The translations under genes and the position numbers were made by a program. From positions 1-7,858 of the forward strand of contig JABJCS010000279.1 of NCBI GenBank assembly GCA_018665505.1: DNA of 7,858 bases, in the 5' to 3' direction. The notes beneath the pieces are model-generated. The model saw only the letters and a program-made list of their open reading frames with translations. It made no database searches and was not told where the DNA came from. Source of the DNA: Alphaproteobacteria bacterium. GTDB lineage: Bacteria > Pseudomonadota > Alphaproteobacteria > UBA8366. Shown one piece after another: positions 1 through 6,282 of this stretch (positions are counted from its first letter, which is position 1; each line of letters opens with the position of its first letter).

Positions 1-1535
1 ACCGGCTCGCGCTCGACCATCGCTTCCAGCGGGATGACCACGGCAGAGGGCGGACCGGCAATCTCTGTCCGACGACGGCCCAATTCGGTATCCGGGCCGA
101 ACGTCTTGCGCAGGTCCTTGAGCTCTCCGGTGATGACCTCCCAGCGCGCCTTCTCGTCCTTCAATAGCGCGATGATATCCGTGCGCTCTTGTGTCAGAGT
201 GTCGTGCTCGGTGCGGATCTCCATCTCTTCGAGCTTACGCAAATGACGTAGGCGCATATTGAGAACGGCGTCGGCTTGTACATCGCTCAGCTTGAAGGCC
301 CGGATCAACTCGCCCTTAGCGTCGTCTTCCTCGCGGATGATGCGGATCACCTCGTCGAGATTCAGATAGGCGATCAGATAGCCGCCAAGGATTTCCAAAC
401 GGTGCTCGATCTTGCCGAGGCGGAAATTCTTGCGCCGTACCAACACCTCATGGCGATGGTCGAGGTAAGCTTGCAGAACCTCGCGCAGGTTCATCACCCG
501 CGGCACCCGACCATGATCCAGTACGTTCATGTTAAAGGGGAAGCGCGTCTCGAGATCGGTCTGCCGGAACAGTGATTCCATCAGAACCGCCGGATCGACA
601 TTGCGCGTCTTCGGCTCGAGTACGAGGCGAACTTCCTCGGTCGATTCGTCGCGGATATCGTCGAGCATGGTGAGTTTGCGGTTGTACATCAGCTCGGCAA
701 TTTTCTCGACCAGCTTCGCCTTCTGAACCTGATAAGGCATTTCCGTGATGACAATGCGAAAGGCCCCGCCCTTCAGATGTTCGGTCTCCCACCTCGCGCG
801 GAGGCGAAAACCGCCACGCCCGGTCTTATAGGCCGCGACGACATCCGCGCGGCTCTCGCACATAATGCCGCCGGTCGGGAAGTCCGGTCCCTGCACCATT
901 TCGACCAATTTATCGATGGTCGCGTTCTTAAACTTGATCAGATGCAGCAGAGCATTGCACAGCTCCGCCACATTGTGGGGCGGTATGCTGGTCGCCATAC
1001 CGACCGCAATGCCCGCGGCGCCGTTCGCCAGTAAGTTCGGGAAATTCGCCGGAAGGACGATCGGCTCGGCACCTTCGCCATCATATGTGTCGCGGAAATC
1101 GACCGAATCCTCGTCGATGCCTTCCAGCAGTCGGCGCGCAACCTCGGTCATGCGCGCTTCGGTATATCGCATGGCAGCCGCATTATCGCCGTCGATATTG
1201 CCGAAATTCCCCTGACCGTCGACCAATGGGTAGCGGACCGCGAAATCCTGCGCCAAACGTACCATCGCGTCATAGATCGCTGAGTCGCCATGCGGGTGAT
1301 ATTTACCCATCACGTCGCCGACAATGCGGGCACATTTCTTGAAGCCGCTGTCCGGGTTGAGTCGCAGCTCCCGCATCGCATGCAACAAGCGGCGATGGAC
1401 CGGTTTCAGCCCGTCGCGCACATCCGGCAGTGAACGCGCCGTGATGGTCGACATGGCGTAGGACATGTAGCGCTCCGACAGCGCCTCGGCGAGCGGAACA
1501 GGGCGGATTTCTCCGCCGGACTGTGGATCTGACAT
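1..1535 (-). CDS. parC: DNA topoisomerase IV subunit A, partial (C-terminus beyond left edge)
   Basis: ParC is the DNA-cleaving subunit of topoisomerase IV, which with ParE unlinks replicated chromosomes. About 511 codons are present; the reading frame stays open off the left edge, so most of the C-terminal DNA-wrapping domain is missing. Visible landmarks: M-S-Y-A-M-S-T-I at 24-31, [12 protein letters not shown] at 38-49, the quinolone-resistance region H-P-H-G-D-S at 80-85, and the catalytic tyrosine Y124 in A-M-R-Y-T-E-A-R. The stretch [10 protein letters not shown] is ParC-like; GyrA usually has S-M-D-G-D there. Ser85 and Asp89 correspond to E. coli ParC Ser80 and Glu84, so no classical resistance change is seen at Ser. 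The start ATG is chosen because AGGAG lies 7 bases upstream. It follows znuB on the same strand after 75 bases and appears to have its own promoter. Confidence 0.97.
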   Translation of the reverse strand, partial: MSDPQSGGEIRPVPLAEALSERYMSYAMSTITARSLPDVRDGLKPVHRRLLHAMRELRLNPDSGFKKCARIVGDVMGKYHPHGDSAIYDAMVRLAQDFAVRYPLVDGQGNFGNIDGDNAAAMRYTEARMTEVARRLLEGIDEDSVDFRDTYDGEGAEPIVLPANFPNLLANGAAGIAVGMATSIPPHNVAELCNALLHLIKFKNATIDKLVEMVQGPDFPTGGIMCESRADVVAAYKTGRGGFRLRARWETEHLKGGAFRIVITEMPYQVQKAKLVEKIAELMYNRKLTMLDDIRDESTEEVRLVLEPKTRNVDPAVLMESLFRQTDLETRFPFNMNVLDHGRVPRVMNLREVLQAYLDHRHEVLVRRKNFRLGKIEHRLEILGGYLIAYLNLDEVIRIIREEDDAKGELIRAFKLSDVQADAVLNMRLRHLRKLEEMEIRTEHDTLTQERTDIIALLKDEKARWEVITGELKDLRKTFGPDTELGRRRTEIAGPPSAVVIPLEAMVEREP

Positions 1536-1554
1536 GGCAATTCTCCTGCGAGAT

Positions 1555-1582
1555 ATAGTACGCAGGCGGCCTTCACACGCAA
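1555..1582 (-). promoter_or_regulatory. Candidate parC promoter
   Basis: Read on the minus strand, TTGCGT (1582-1577) is followed after 16 bases by TACTAT (1560-1555), a reasonable sigma-70-type -35/-10 pair. Transcription would start a few bases downstream, giving a short leader that still contains the AGGAG ribosome binding site at 1547-1543. This would let parC be expressed independently of the zinc operon upstream. The match is by eye only. Confidence 0.45.
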
Positions 1583-1596
1583 TACCTAGATGTTAT

Positions 1597-1626
1597 TAGG
1601 GCGTCATTCCCTAGGGCTCGGAGCCC
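1597..1626 (-). terminator. Possible weak transcription terminator hairpins at the end of znuB
   Basis: Two short inverted repeats lie back to back across the znuB stop codon: GGGCT-CGG-AGCCC (1614-1626), inside the last codons, and TAGGG-CGTCATT-CCCTA (1597-1613), just after. Each has a 5-base-pair stem. Neither is followed on the minus strand by a run of T, so intrinsic termination would be weak, and read-through into parC is possible. Confidence 0.25.
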
Positions 1627-2423
1627 GATTTTCGCCATCTCGGCGACGCAAAAGCCCGCGCAAGGAGAAACAGACCAAACGCGACGATGACAATCGACGG
1701 GCCGGACGCGGTATCCCATTGCAATGAGGCTCCAAGACCGCCGGTGACAGATAAAACACCCAACAAGACCGCCATCATGGCCATTCGCTCGGGCGTCCGG
1801 GCCAAGCTACGGGCCGCGGCGGCAGGGATGATCAACATGGAAATGATCAGCAGAATACCGACGATCTTCATCGAAATGGCGATGACCATGGCCAGCAACA
1901 GGGTGAACAGCAGACGAGTGCGCTCGACCGCGATCCCCTCGGCGGCGGCGAGTTCCTCATGCACTGTCATCGCCAGGAGAGAACGCCAGATCATCATCAG
2001 CACGCCAAGCGAGATCGCGCCACCGACATAGATCCAGATCAGGTCGATATGCCCCACCGCCAGGATATCGCCGAACAAGTACCCCATCAGATCGAGACGT
2101 AGATTATCCATAAATCCGACGACGATGACTCCAAGCGCCAAAGAGACATGTGCGAAAATGCCGAGCACGGTATCCGAAGCAAGATAAGTGTGGCGCTGCA
2201 ATCCAAAGATACCCATCGCGAACAATACCGCGACCACCAAAATACCGAACAAAGGTTCCACGTCGAACAGAAAGCCAAGTGCCACTCCGAGGAGTGCGGC
2301 ATGCGCGATGGCGGCGCCGAAATAAGACATCCGTTGCCAGACGACGAAACAACCAAGCGGCCCCGCCACAATGGCGACGCCGATCCCGCCCAAAAAACCG
2401 CGAAGGAGAAAATCGTCAAACAT
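1611..2423 (-). CDS. znuB: Zinc ABC transporter, membrane permease
   Basis: Inner-membrane permease of the ZnuABC zinc importer, ABC-3 family; two copies are expected to form the channel that receives Zn2+ from ZnuA and is driven by ZnuC. The 270-residue product is almost wholly hydrophobic, with about eight likely membrane segments (roughly 11-30, 41-53, 57-76, 86-105, 125-145, 172-205 as one or two, 216-235, 241-258). Family landmarks are G-P-L-G-C-F-V-V-W-Q-R-M-S-Y-F-G (21-36), A-H-A-A-L-L-G (40-46), a cytoplasmic loop with H-E-E-L-A-A-A-E-G (155-163) facing the ATPase, and D-T-A-S-G-P (237-242). I chose the ATG at 2423, which overlaps the znuC stop by one base (TGATG), over the in-frame TTG at 2426. 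This overlap, and the lack of a clear Shine-Dalgarno sequence, suggest translation coupled to znuC. Last gene of the zur-znuC-znuB operon. Confidence 0.94.
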   Translation of the reverse strand: MFDDFLLRGFLGGIGVAIVAGPLGCFVVWQRMSYFGAAIAHAALLGVALGFLFDVEPLFGILVVAVLFAMGIFGLQRHTYLASDTVLGIFAHVSLALGVIVVGFMDNLRLDLMGYLFGDILAVGHIDLIWIYVGGAISLGVLMMIWRSLLAMTVHEELAAAEGIAVERTRLLFTLLLAMVIAISMKIVGILLIISMLIIPAAAARSLARTPERMAMMAVLLGVLSVTGGLGASLQWDTASGPSIVIVAFGLFLLARAFASPRWRKSGSEP

Positions 2424-3223
2424 CAAGGATGATCGTGCCCCAGCACGTCGCCTGAGAGGTCGTGGTCATGGTCGTGCACATGGGCATAGACAGCGAGACT
2501 CTCCGCCGCCCGCCTTCCGAAGAGGGCAAGATATTCCGGATCCCGCTTTACCGCTTCCGGATGACCGGCACAGCAAATGTGATGGTTGAGACAGACCACT
2601 CGGTCCGTCGACGCCATAACCAAATGCAAATCATGGGAGACCAACAAGATACCGCATCCCCGGCGGTCGCGAATGCGTGCGATGAGCTCATAAAGGTCGA
2701 GCTCACCCGAAAAATCGACGCCCTGCACAGGCTCGTCTAGTACCAGTAAGTCTGGATTACGAAGCATCGCTCGCGCCAGCATGACCCGCTGCAACTCCCC
2801 GCCGGACAGATCGTGCATCATAGCGTCGGCCAAGTGCTCGGCACCGACCTCCTTCAACTCCGCTCGACCCGCTTCCCGATCCACGGAATTAGTGAGGCCG
2901 AGCATCCGCTCCACCGTCAACGGCAATGTTGGATCGACGGAGATACGCTGCGGCAAATACCCAATAGTGAGGCCGTCTATCCTCCGAATGTCACCGGTAT
3001 CCGGTCGGCGAAGGCCCAATAGCATGCGAATCAACATGGTTTTGCCGGCACCATTGGGACCAATCAACGTCACGATTTCACGCCTTCCGATCCCGATATC
3101 GACGCGGTCCAAAATTTGACGGTCATCGAGGGAAAGGCTGACACCGCTCGCTTCAATTAAGTAATCACCCCACTCTTCATTCGGATACTTCAACTCATCT
3201 GGCACTGCTTCAGTCATGTGCAT
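2423..3223 (-). CDS. znuC: Zinc ABC transporter, ATP-binding protein
   Basis: Cytoplasmic ATPase that powers zinc import through ZnuB. All ABC motifs are intact in the 266-residue product: Walker A G-P-N-G-A-G-K-T (55-62), Q-loop Gln92, signature L-S-G-G-E-L-Q-R (139-146), Walker B L-L-V-L-D-E-P (159-165) and H-loop His197. The stretch N-H-H-I-C-C-A-G-H-P-E (213-223) is typical of ZnuC-type ATPases as I recall the family. The C-terminus carries a histidine/aspartate-rich tail (248-265) with six His, a plausible metal-binding or sensing extension. The gene overlaps the end of zur by 14 bases if the ATG at 3223 is used, or 8 bases with the in-frame ATG at 3217; neither has a clear Shine-Dalgarno sequence, so coupling to zur translation is likely. 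Its stop overlaps the znuB start by one base. Confidence 0.96.
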   Translation of the reverse strand: MHMTEAVPDELKYPNEEWGDYLIEASGVSLSLDDRQILDRVDIGIGRREIVTLIGPNGAGKTMLIRMLLGLRRPDTGDIRRIDGLTIGYLPQRISVDPTLPLTVERMLGLTNSVDREAGRAELKEVGAEHLADAMMHDLSGGELQRVMLARAMLRNPDLLVLDEPVQGVDFSGELDLYELIARIRDRRGCGILLVSHDLHLVMASTDRVVCLNHHICCAGHPEAVKRDPEYLALFGRRAAESLAVYAHVHDHDHDLSGDVLGHDHP

Positions 3224-3752
3224 TATCGCGGCAATCTAGGCAGCGGCCTTCGATTTCGATCATCGGGCTGACCGCATCGAAACCAGCTCGTTTTGCGCCG
3301 TCCCGCAGCGCATTGCTAATTACGTCCTCTTCAATCTCCGCCACGCGACCACATTCCCGGCAAATCAAAAACTGGCCCGAATGGCGGGAATCAGGATGAC
3401 TGCAACCGACATATGCGTTGCGGCTTGCAATACGATGAACCAACCCGTTGGCCATCAGGAAGTCTATCGCACGGTATATCGTCATGGGAGCTACGCGGGT
3501 GGATTTTTCGGCATTCATCATATCGAGAATATCATATGCGCCGACAGGCTCGTGGCTGGTCCAAATGAATTCGAGGACTTGGCGGCGAAGTTCGGTAAAC
3601 CGCGAACCCCGCTCGCGACAAATCCTCACCGCAACGGCTACAGCCTCTTCCACGCATTGATCATGATCGTGAGTGGGCTCTGGAAATGCGGATTCAATCA
3701 AAGTCAATCTACTCCCTTGGAGCCGTAGATCGTCACTGAGGAGAGCCATCAT
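3210..3752 (-). CDS. zur: Zinc uptake regulator, Fur family repressor
   Basis: Zinc-responsive DNA-binding repressor; with zinc bound, Zur dimers bind AT-rich palindromes and silence zinc uptake genes. The 180-residue protein has a winged-helix N-terminal half (recognition region around M-T-I-Y-R-A-I-D-F-L, 90-99) and a C-terminal dimerisation half. It aligns by eye with E. coli Zur: structural zinc site Cys131/Cys134 and Cys171/Cys174, and regulatory-site candidates His106, Cys117, His124 and Glu139, matching E. coli His77, Cys88, His96 and Glu111. The Y-V-G-C motif, with Cys at 117, points to Zur rather than Fur. About 30 extra N-terminal residues include H-D-H-D-Q-C. Two adjacent ATGs (3752 and 3749) are possible; AGG lies 4 or 7 bases upstream, the second being better spaced. 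First gene of the operon, transcribed from the shared control region, so autoregulation is likely. Confidence 0.94.
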   Translation of the reverse strand: MMALLSDDLRLQGSRLTLIESAFPEPTHDHDQCVEEAVAVAVRICRERGSRFTELRRQVLEFIWTSHEPVGAYDILDMMNAEKSTRVAPMTIYRAIDFLMANGLVHRIASRNAYVGCSHPDSRHSGQFLICRECGRVAEIEEDVISNALRDGAKRAGFDAVSPMIEIEGRCLDCRDNAHD

Positions 3753-3764
3753 ACAGCCTGCTTC

Positions 3765-3793
3765 TTGACAATGCTATACTATAGCATTACCTA
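3765..3793 (+). promoter_or_regulatory. Candidate znuA promoter
   Basis: A perfect -35 hexamer TTGACA lies at 3765-3770. At the usual 17-base distance the sequence is TACCTA (3788-3793), a poor -10; better-looking AT-rich hexamers (TATAAC at 3797, TAAAAT at 3809) lie too far away. Operator 1 fills the spacer and operator 2 would cover the start point, fitting repression by Zur. The -35 is convincing, the -10 is not. Confidence 0.45.
3770..3788. promoter_or_regulatory. Zur operator 1 (perfect 9-1-9 palindrome)
   Basis: AATGCTATACTATAGCATT is a perfect inverted repeat with 9-base arms around one central base, the geometry of Fur-family operators. It sits between divergent zur and znuA and differs from the Zur-type half site AATGTTATA, as I remember it, by one base per arm. 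On the minus strand it includes TATAGT (3783-3778), a possible -10 for zur, so binding here could block both directions. Confidence 0.8.
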
Positions 3794-3810
3794 TGTTATA
3801 ACATAACATA
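3792..3810. promoter_or_regulatory. Zur operator 2 (near-perfect 9-1-9 palindrome)
   Basis: TATGTTATAACATAACATA has 9-base arms around a central A, with one mismatched pair next to the centre. It contains the GTTATA / ATAAC half-site pattern of proteobacterial Zur boxes. Its centre (3801) is 22 bases from the centre of operator 1 (3779), about two helical turns, so two dimers could sit on the same face of the DNA. Confidence 0.75.
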
Positions 3811-3823
3811 AAATATAAATCCC

Positions 3824-4753
3824 ATGAATGCTTTACGCCTGACAACACCGCTCTTCGCCATATTTCTCCTGTTTGGCTGCCCGGCAATCGCCGCAGGTCC
3901 AACCGTGGTGGTCTCGATTAATCCGATACACTCCTTGGTCTCAGGCGTTATGGAAGGAATTGGAACGGCCAATCTCCTCATCAAGCCTAATCAGACTCCG
4001 CACAACTATGCGTTAAGACCTTCTGACGTTCGATCGTTGAATGAAGCAACAGTAATCTTTTGGATAGGGGAAGAGTTAGAATCATTCCTCGTAAAACCTT
4101 TGGAGACGTTGGACGGCAACGGACGGATTGTTGATCTTATTGACGTCAACGATGTGCAACTACTCAAAACACGCGAGGGCGGTGCTTGGGAAAGTCACGA
4201 TGAAGAAGATCATAGCGAGCACCATCATTCGAACTTCGACCCCCATCTATGGCTCGATCCGCAGAACGCCAGAACCATCGTACAAATAATAGCTTCCGTA
4301 TTGTCCGAATCAGACCCTGCGAATAAAGATCACTACCAAAAGAATGCCGCATCAATTGACCGTAAACTCCTGCGACTCACCGAAGAAGTTCAAAGTACAT
4401 TAGGACCGGTGCAAAACGTACCTTACATAGTCTTCCATGATGCATTTCAGTATTTCGAGCATCGCTTTAAGACCAATGCAGTTGGCTCCTTTACCGTCGA
4501 CCCATCCCGTCTGCCCGGCGCACGGCGTCTTTACGAAGTTCGGAGACGGATCGTCGACACTCGCACACGATGCGTGTTCAAGGAACCGCAGGTAAATTCC
4601 AAATTGGTCGCGAGCGTCACAGAAGGGACGAGCGCTAGGATCGCGACGCTTGATCCACTGGGCGCGGCGCTTGTTCCCGGTCCCAACGCCTATTTTCAAC
4701 TGATACGAAATATAGCCGACACCATCCGCGACTGCGGGGCTTCTGCGCAATAA
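3824..4753 (+). CDS. znuA: Zinc ABC transporter, periplasmic zinc-binding protein
   Basis: Periplasmic solute-binding protein (cluster A-I) that captures Zn2+ and delivers it to ZnuB. The 309-residue product has a signal peptide (about 1-24, ending A-I-A-A), then the two-lobed binding fold. Expected metal ligands are His60 (T-P-H-N-Y-A-L-R-P-S), His141 (D-P-H-L-W-L-D-P), His205 (V-F-H-D-A-F-Q-Y-F-E) and an acidic group such as Asp277 (L-D-P-L-G). Cys250 and Cys304 match the disulfide pair of E. coli ZnuA. A short charged loop at 124-141 carries His125, 130, 133, 134 and 135, the usual ZnuA histidine-rich loop but small. No Shine-Dalgarno sequence is visible before the ATG; the leader is AT-rich. 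The gene is divergent from zur and shares its two operators. Sampled stretches are about 40-48% GC, well below parC. Confidence 0.95.
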   Translation: MNALRLTTPLFAIFLLFGCPAIAAGPTVVVSINPIHSLVSGVMEGIGTANLLIKPNQTPHNYALRPSDVRSLNEATVIFWIGEELESFLVKPLETLDGNGRIVDLIDVNDVQLLKTREGGAWESHDEEDHSEHHHSNFDPHLWLDPQNARTIVQIIASVLSESDPANKDHYQKNAASIDRKLLRLTEEVQSTLGPVQNVPYIVFHDAFQYFEHRFKTNAVGSFTVDPSRLPGARRLYEVRRRIVDTRTRCVFKEPQVNSKLVASVTEGTSARIATLDPLGAALVPGPNAYFQLIRNIADTIRDCGASAQ

Positions 4754-4793
4754 TCGAATAGCTACGACAAAACGTGCTTCTACACTTCCATTA

Positions 4794-4812
4794 AATGTGA
4801 CGTTATCACATA
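4794..4812. promoter_or_regulatory. Putative third Zur operator, upstream of the porin-like gene
   Basis: AATGTGACGTTATCACATA has six-base arms ATGTGA/TCACAT (4795-4800 and 4806-4811) in 9-1-9 register, sharing 13 of 18 non-central positions with the pattern AATGTTATA-N-TATAACATT that I recall for Zur. It ends 6 bases before the GGAG ribosome binding site, where a bound repressor would block transcription. It is weaker than the two znuA/zur operators and no convincing promoter hexamers are seen around it. Confidence 0.5.
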
Positions 4813-4818
4813 TCAATT

Positions 4819-4822
4819 GGAG
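4819..4822 (+). promoter_or_regulatory. Ribosome binding site fixing the porin-like gene start
   Basis: GGAG lies 6 bases before the ATG at 4829. It overlaps the in-frame TTG at 4817, so that upstream TTG cannot be the true start; initiation at 4829 also gives a normal M-K-K-N-R signal peptide. Confidence 0.75.
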
Positions 4823-4828
4823 ATTATC

Positions 4829-6265
4829 ATGAAAAAAAATCGAAACTTTCCGGCCTTGGCCAGCGTCGGCCTAATCTTCGGTCTCGTCTGTTTTTCGGCT
4901 CTCCCTGATCGAGCACAGGCACAAACCGCGTCCGAGCGGATAAAACTACTAGAAGCTACCCTCAAGGACCTCTTGAAGCGGGATGAAGAAAAGGATCGAC
5001 TGATGAAACGGATGGCCACCGAAATTAAGTCACTTGGCGGTGCGACCGTTTCCAAGACGCCACAGGAAGCAGGTTACGATCAAACGAATAAAAAGAAGAG
5101 TATTTTCGCCCAAAAGGTAGGCGACACAACCATCCGCCTGAATTCAATCGGGATAAATGTCGCGGCGGTCGCGGGCTATTCCTCCGAGGTAAACGCTACT
5201 TCCCGCGCGCTTCAAGGCGGAGGCCATGACCCGGACGGCACCGGCTTCACTTTGCAAACGGCCGATTTCTCAATGACCGGATCCGCCGATGGATACTTTG
5301 ATACTGAATTCCATTCTGCCTTTTTCATCGATCACACAGGCACATCCCAAGTCGAGATCGAGGAAGCATTTTTGAGAACCAACAGTTTACCTTACGGCTT
5401 AGAAGTGGAAGCGGGACAGCAATTTCTTGAATTTGGCGCCTTCAATCCATTGCATGTGCACGATTGGGACTTCATTGATCAGCCAGTCATCCTGACGCGG
5501 ATGTTTGGCGGAGACGGCATTCGCCAAACCGGTATTCGGGTCGGTTGGCAATTATCCGGAACTCCATTCGGTTTTCATGGAGGGGCTTACAACCCGAACG
5601 GCGAAACGATGAAGAGTTTCCTTGCCGCAGACGAGACGATTGGCGGGCGTACCTTCAAGAATCAGGAAATATCTGGCCTATCCGATCTCGTATACCTTGC
5701 CCGTTTGGAAACCCATGGGAAACTGGGCCGCAAATCCCATTTCGACTTCGGCATCTCCGCTCTCACCGGGCCAAACGCAACAGGCAACGACGCGTCGACC
5801 TTCATCCTAGGGGCCGACTTACGGCTCGAACGAAAACTTTCAGGCGACCGCACGCTACTTTGGCAATCGGAAGCTCTGTATCGGCGCTACGATCTAGACG
5901 TCGCTGCGGATGCAGGACTACCCTCGGCAGAAGTCAAAGACTACGGCTTCTATACACAGGCCATCTACGGCTTCGCGCCAAAATTCTCGGCTGGACTACG
6001 ATACGAATTCGCCTCGGGAAATGGCGACGGCGTAACGTTGCGCGATGCGGATAACGACAGATCCAACAGACACCGGTTCTCCCCAATGCTGCGCTGGGCC
6101 TTCTCGCCGCTCGGCGACCTGCGTCTACAGTACAATTACGACAATATGGATTCGCTGAGTTCGGCCACCAACGAAGCTAACGCGCACGCTGTCTGGCTAG
6201 GCCTTAGGTTTGGTTTCGGCGCCGGGGGTGAATTCTGGTCAGAGGGTAATCAACACGCCCATTAA
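4829..6265 (+). CDS. Predicted outer-membrane beta-barrel (porin-like) protein, probably zinc-linked
   Basis: Not a gene I can name. The 478-residue product starts with a signal peptide (M-K-K-N-R, hydrophobic core about 8-25, cleavage after A-Q-A at 31). A charged helical segment at about 34-69, rich in Leu, Glu, Lys and Arg, looks like a coiled coil. From about 100 to 465 come alternating, aromatic-rich stretches typical of beta strands, for example S-H-F-D-F-G-I-S-A-L and A-V-W-L-G-L-R-F-G-F-G. It lacks the plug domain and length (over 600 residues) of TonB-dependent receptors, so a porin-type barrel is more likely. Possible metal contacts: H-D-P-D (133-136), H-V-H-D-W-D (209-214) and the terminal H-A-H. 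It follows znuA by 75 bases on the same strand, with a Zur-box-like palindrome ahead of it; I infer a role in zinc passage across the outer membrane. The ATG is set by GGAG 6 bases upstream. Confidence 0.8.
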   Translation: MKKNRNFPALASVGLIFGLVCFSALPDRAQAQTASERIKLLEATLKDLLKRDEEKDRLMKRMATEIKSLGGATVSKTPQEAGYDQTNKKKSIFAQKVGDTTIRLNSIGINVAAVAGYSSEVNATSRALQGGGHDPDGTGFTLQTADFSMTGSADGYFDTEFHSAFFIDHTGTSQVEIEEAFLRTNSLPYGLEVEAGQQFLEFGAFNPLHVHDWDFIDQPVILTRMFGGDGIRQTGIRVGWQLSGTPFGFHGGAYNPNGETMKSFLAADETIGGRTFKNQEISGLSDLVYLARLETHGKLGRKSHFDFGISALTGPNATGNDASTFILGADLRLERKLSGDRTLLWQSEALYRRYDLDVAADAGLPSAEVKDYGFYTQAIYGFAPKFSAGLRYEFASGNGDGVTLRDADNDRSNRHRFSPMLRWAFSPLGDLRLQYNYDNMDSLSSATNEANAHAVWLGLRFGFGAGGEFWSEGNQHAH

Positions 6266-6282
6266 ACCCTGAAAGCCAACGC

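Noticed and set aside
1..1342. Several open frames of 65-116 codons within parC on both strands
   Set aside because: All lie inside the continuous 511-codon parC frame and translate to biased, unrecognisable sequences.
1..1535. gyrA instead of parC
   Set aside because: The [10 protein letters not shown] motif before the catalytic Tyr and the recO/era neighbourhood fit ParC; GyrA usually has S-M-D-G-D-x-A-A.
2424..2426. TTG start for znuB
   Set aside because: The next codon is an ATG forming a TGATG overlap with the znuC stop, a common coupling arrangement.
3869..3883. Lipoprotein signal (L-F-G-C) in ZnuA
   Set aside because: Phe before Gly is a poor lipobox, and a standard signal peptidase I site (A-I-A-A) follows; ZnuA is soluble in Gram-negative bacteria. 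Low-level doubt remains.
4795..4811. CRP-like site TGTGA...TCACA upstream of the porin-like gene
   Set aside because: The spacer is 5 bases, whereas CRP sites have 6. The 9-1-9 geometry and zinc context fit a Fur/Zur operator better, though a CRP-family regulator is not fully excluded.
4400..4816. 138-codon open frame antisense to znuA
   Set aside because: It runs opposite a clearly conserved gene, starts from a non-ATG codon inside the porin leader and resembles no family; it is a shadow of the znuA coding pattern.
4817..4828. TTG start for the porin-like protein, four residues upstream
   Set aside because: The TTG overlaps the GGAG ribosome binding site, which is correctly spaced from the ATG at 4829.
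5545..6054. 169-codon open frame inside the porin-like gene in another plus-strand frame
   Set aside because: Arginine-rich, low-complexity translation typical of an out-of-frame reading of a GC-rich gene, with no ribosome binding site.
1536..6282. Mobile element carrying the zinc genes
   Set aside because: No transposase, integrase, terminal inverted repeats, target duplications or tRNA target were found at either border.
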